From contig CAMYCP010000064.1 of the NCBI GenBank assembly GCA_947254385.1, positions 1-7,105 on the forward strand: a stretch of 7,105 bases of DNA. The letters are read 5' to 3'. Position 1 is the stretch's first letter. Each line of letters starts with the position of its first letter. The stretch comes from an uncultured Filifactor sp. Lineage in GTDB: Bacteria; Bacillota; Clostridia; Peptostreptococcales; Filifactoraceae. The notes beneath the pieces were generated by a model. It made no database searches. It saw nothing but the letters and a program-made list of their open reading frames with translations, and had not been told where the DNA came from. A program made the position numbers and the translations under genes. Positions 6,472-7,105 of this stretch are shown here, piece by piece.

Positions 6472-7105
6472 ATGTGCGGTATAGTAGGATATGTGGGCGC
6501 AAGAAATGCGCAGGAAATAGTAATTGACGGACTTGAAAAATTGGAGTATAGAGGGTATGACTCATCGGGAATAGCTACAGTAGTATGTGGAAAAATAGAT
6601 GTTGTTAAAAAAAAGGGAAGACTTGAAGAACTTAAAAACGCGCTTAAAGATCATCCGATTAAAAGCAATATTGCTATAGGACATACACGTTGGGCAACAC
6701 ACGGAGAACCGTCGGATAGAAATGCTCATCCGCATACGGATTTAAATAAAACGTTAGCTGTTGTACATAACGGGATAATTGAAAATTATATGTCTTTAAA
6801 AAACAAGTTTATTTCAGAAGGTGAAACATTTTCTTCCGATACGGACACTGAAGTTATTGCACATTTTTTGGCGCAATATAAAGATGATGATCTGACACAA
6901 CGTATATTTAAAATGAAAAAAAATCTCACAGGTTCTTATGCACTTGGCATAATATTTGCCGATCATGGTGATACTTTAGTTGCAGTAAGAAAACAAAGTC
7001 CGCTTATAATAGGACTCGGTGAAAATGAAAATTTTATAGCATCCGATATCCCCGCTATTCTTGAACATACGGGAAGTGTTATATTTTTAGAAGATGGAGA
7101 TTCGG
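6472..7105 (+). CDS. glmS: Glutamine–fructose-6-phosphate aminotransferase (isomerizing), N-terminal part (3' end outside window)
   Basis: Converts fructose-6-phosphate and glutamine to glucosamine-6-phosphate and glutamate, the committed step to UDP-GlcNAc for peptidoglycan. Only the first 211 residues of an expected ~600 are present: essentially the class II glutamine amidotransferase domain, without the two sugar-isomerase (SIS) domains. The protein starts MCGIVGYVG, so Cys2 becomes the N-terminal nucleophile after methionine removal. Further family motifs are LEYRGYDSSG (24–33), GHTRWATHG (70–78), NAHPH (84–88), VVHNGIIENY (97–106) and SDTDTE (122–127), covering glutamine binding and the oxyanion hole. 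The ATG at 6472 is preceded by GGAGGGG at 6460–6466. Only 39 bases separate it from murJ and no terminator or promoter is visible, so it is probably on the murJ transcript. The frame is open to the window edge. Confidence 0.96.
   Translation, partial: MCGIVGYVGARNAQEIVIDGLEKLEYRGYDSSGIATVVCGKIDVVKKKGRLEELKNALKDHPIKSNIAIGHTRWATHGEPSDRNAHPHTDLNKTLAVVHNGIIENYMSLKNKFISEGETFSSDTDTEVIAHFLAQYKDDDLTQRIFKMKKNLTGSYALGIIFADHGDTLVAVRKQSPLIIGLGENENFIASDIPAILEHTGSVIFLEDGDS

Overview
The window is AT-rich, tightly packed bacterial chromosome with every gene on the + strand. Strong GGAGG-type ribosome binding sites, frequent TTG starts, A/T-ending codons and the order yybS–gdpP–rplI–dnaB all point to a low-GC Gram-positive of the Clostridia/Tissierellia type. 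The genus cannot be fixed from this sequence alone.

Layout: positions 1–337 hold the C-terminal end of a YybS/DUF2232 multi-spanning membrane protein, cut by the window edge. Next comes gdpP (about 368–2347), a membrane-anchored cyclic-di-AMP phosphodiesterase, followed two bases later by rplI (2350–2796, ribosomal protein bL9). A 133-bp, very AT-rich gap (2797–2929) is the only sizeable intergenic space and may carry a promoter. It leads into dnaB (2930–4270, replicative helicase, TTG start). A GNAT-family N-acetyltransferase (4278–4886) starts seven bases after dnaB, then a murJ-type lipid II flippase gene (4900–6432), then the first third of glmS (6472–7105, running off the right edge).

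How the genes fit together: the left block (yybS–gdpP–rplI) is the conserved c-di-AMP turnover/ribosomal protein cluster of Firmicutes, with the replicative helicase downstream. The right block joins two steps of cell-wall building: GlmS makes glucosamine-6-phosphate, the entry to UDP-GlcNAc, and MurJ moves finished lipid II across the membrane. Gaps of 2 to 39 bases within each block suggest one or two long transcripts.

I found no RNA genes, mobile elements, CRISPR arrays, inteins or convincing terminators, and no evidence of an undescribed system. The points worth a second look are the start sites of gdpP and dnaB, the unusual acetyltransferase between dnaB and murJ, and a glmS gene with no room for a leader ribozyme.
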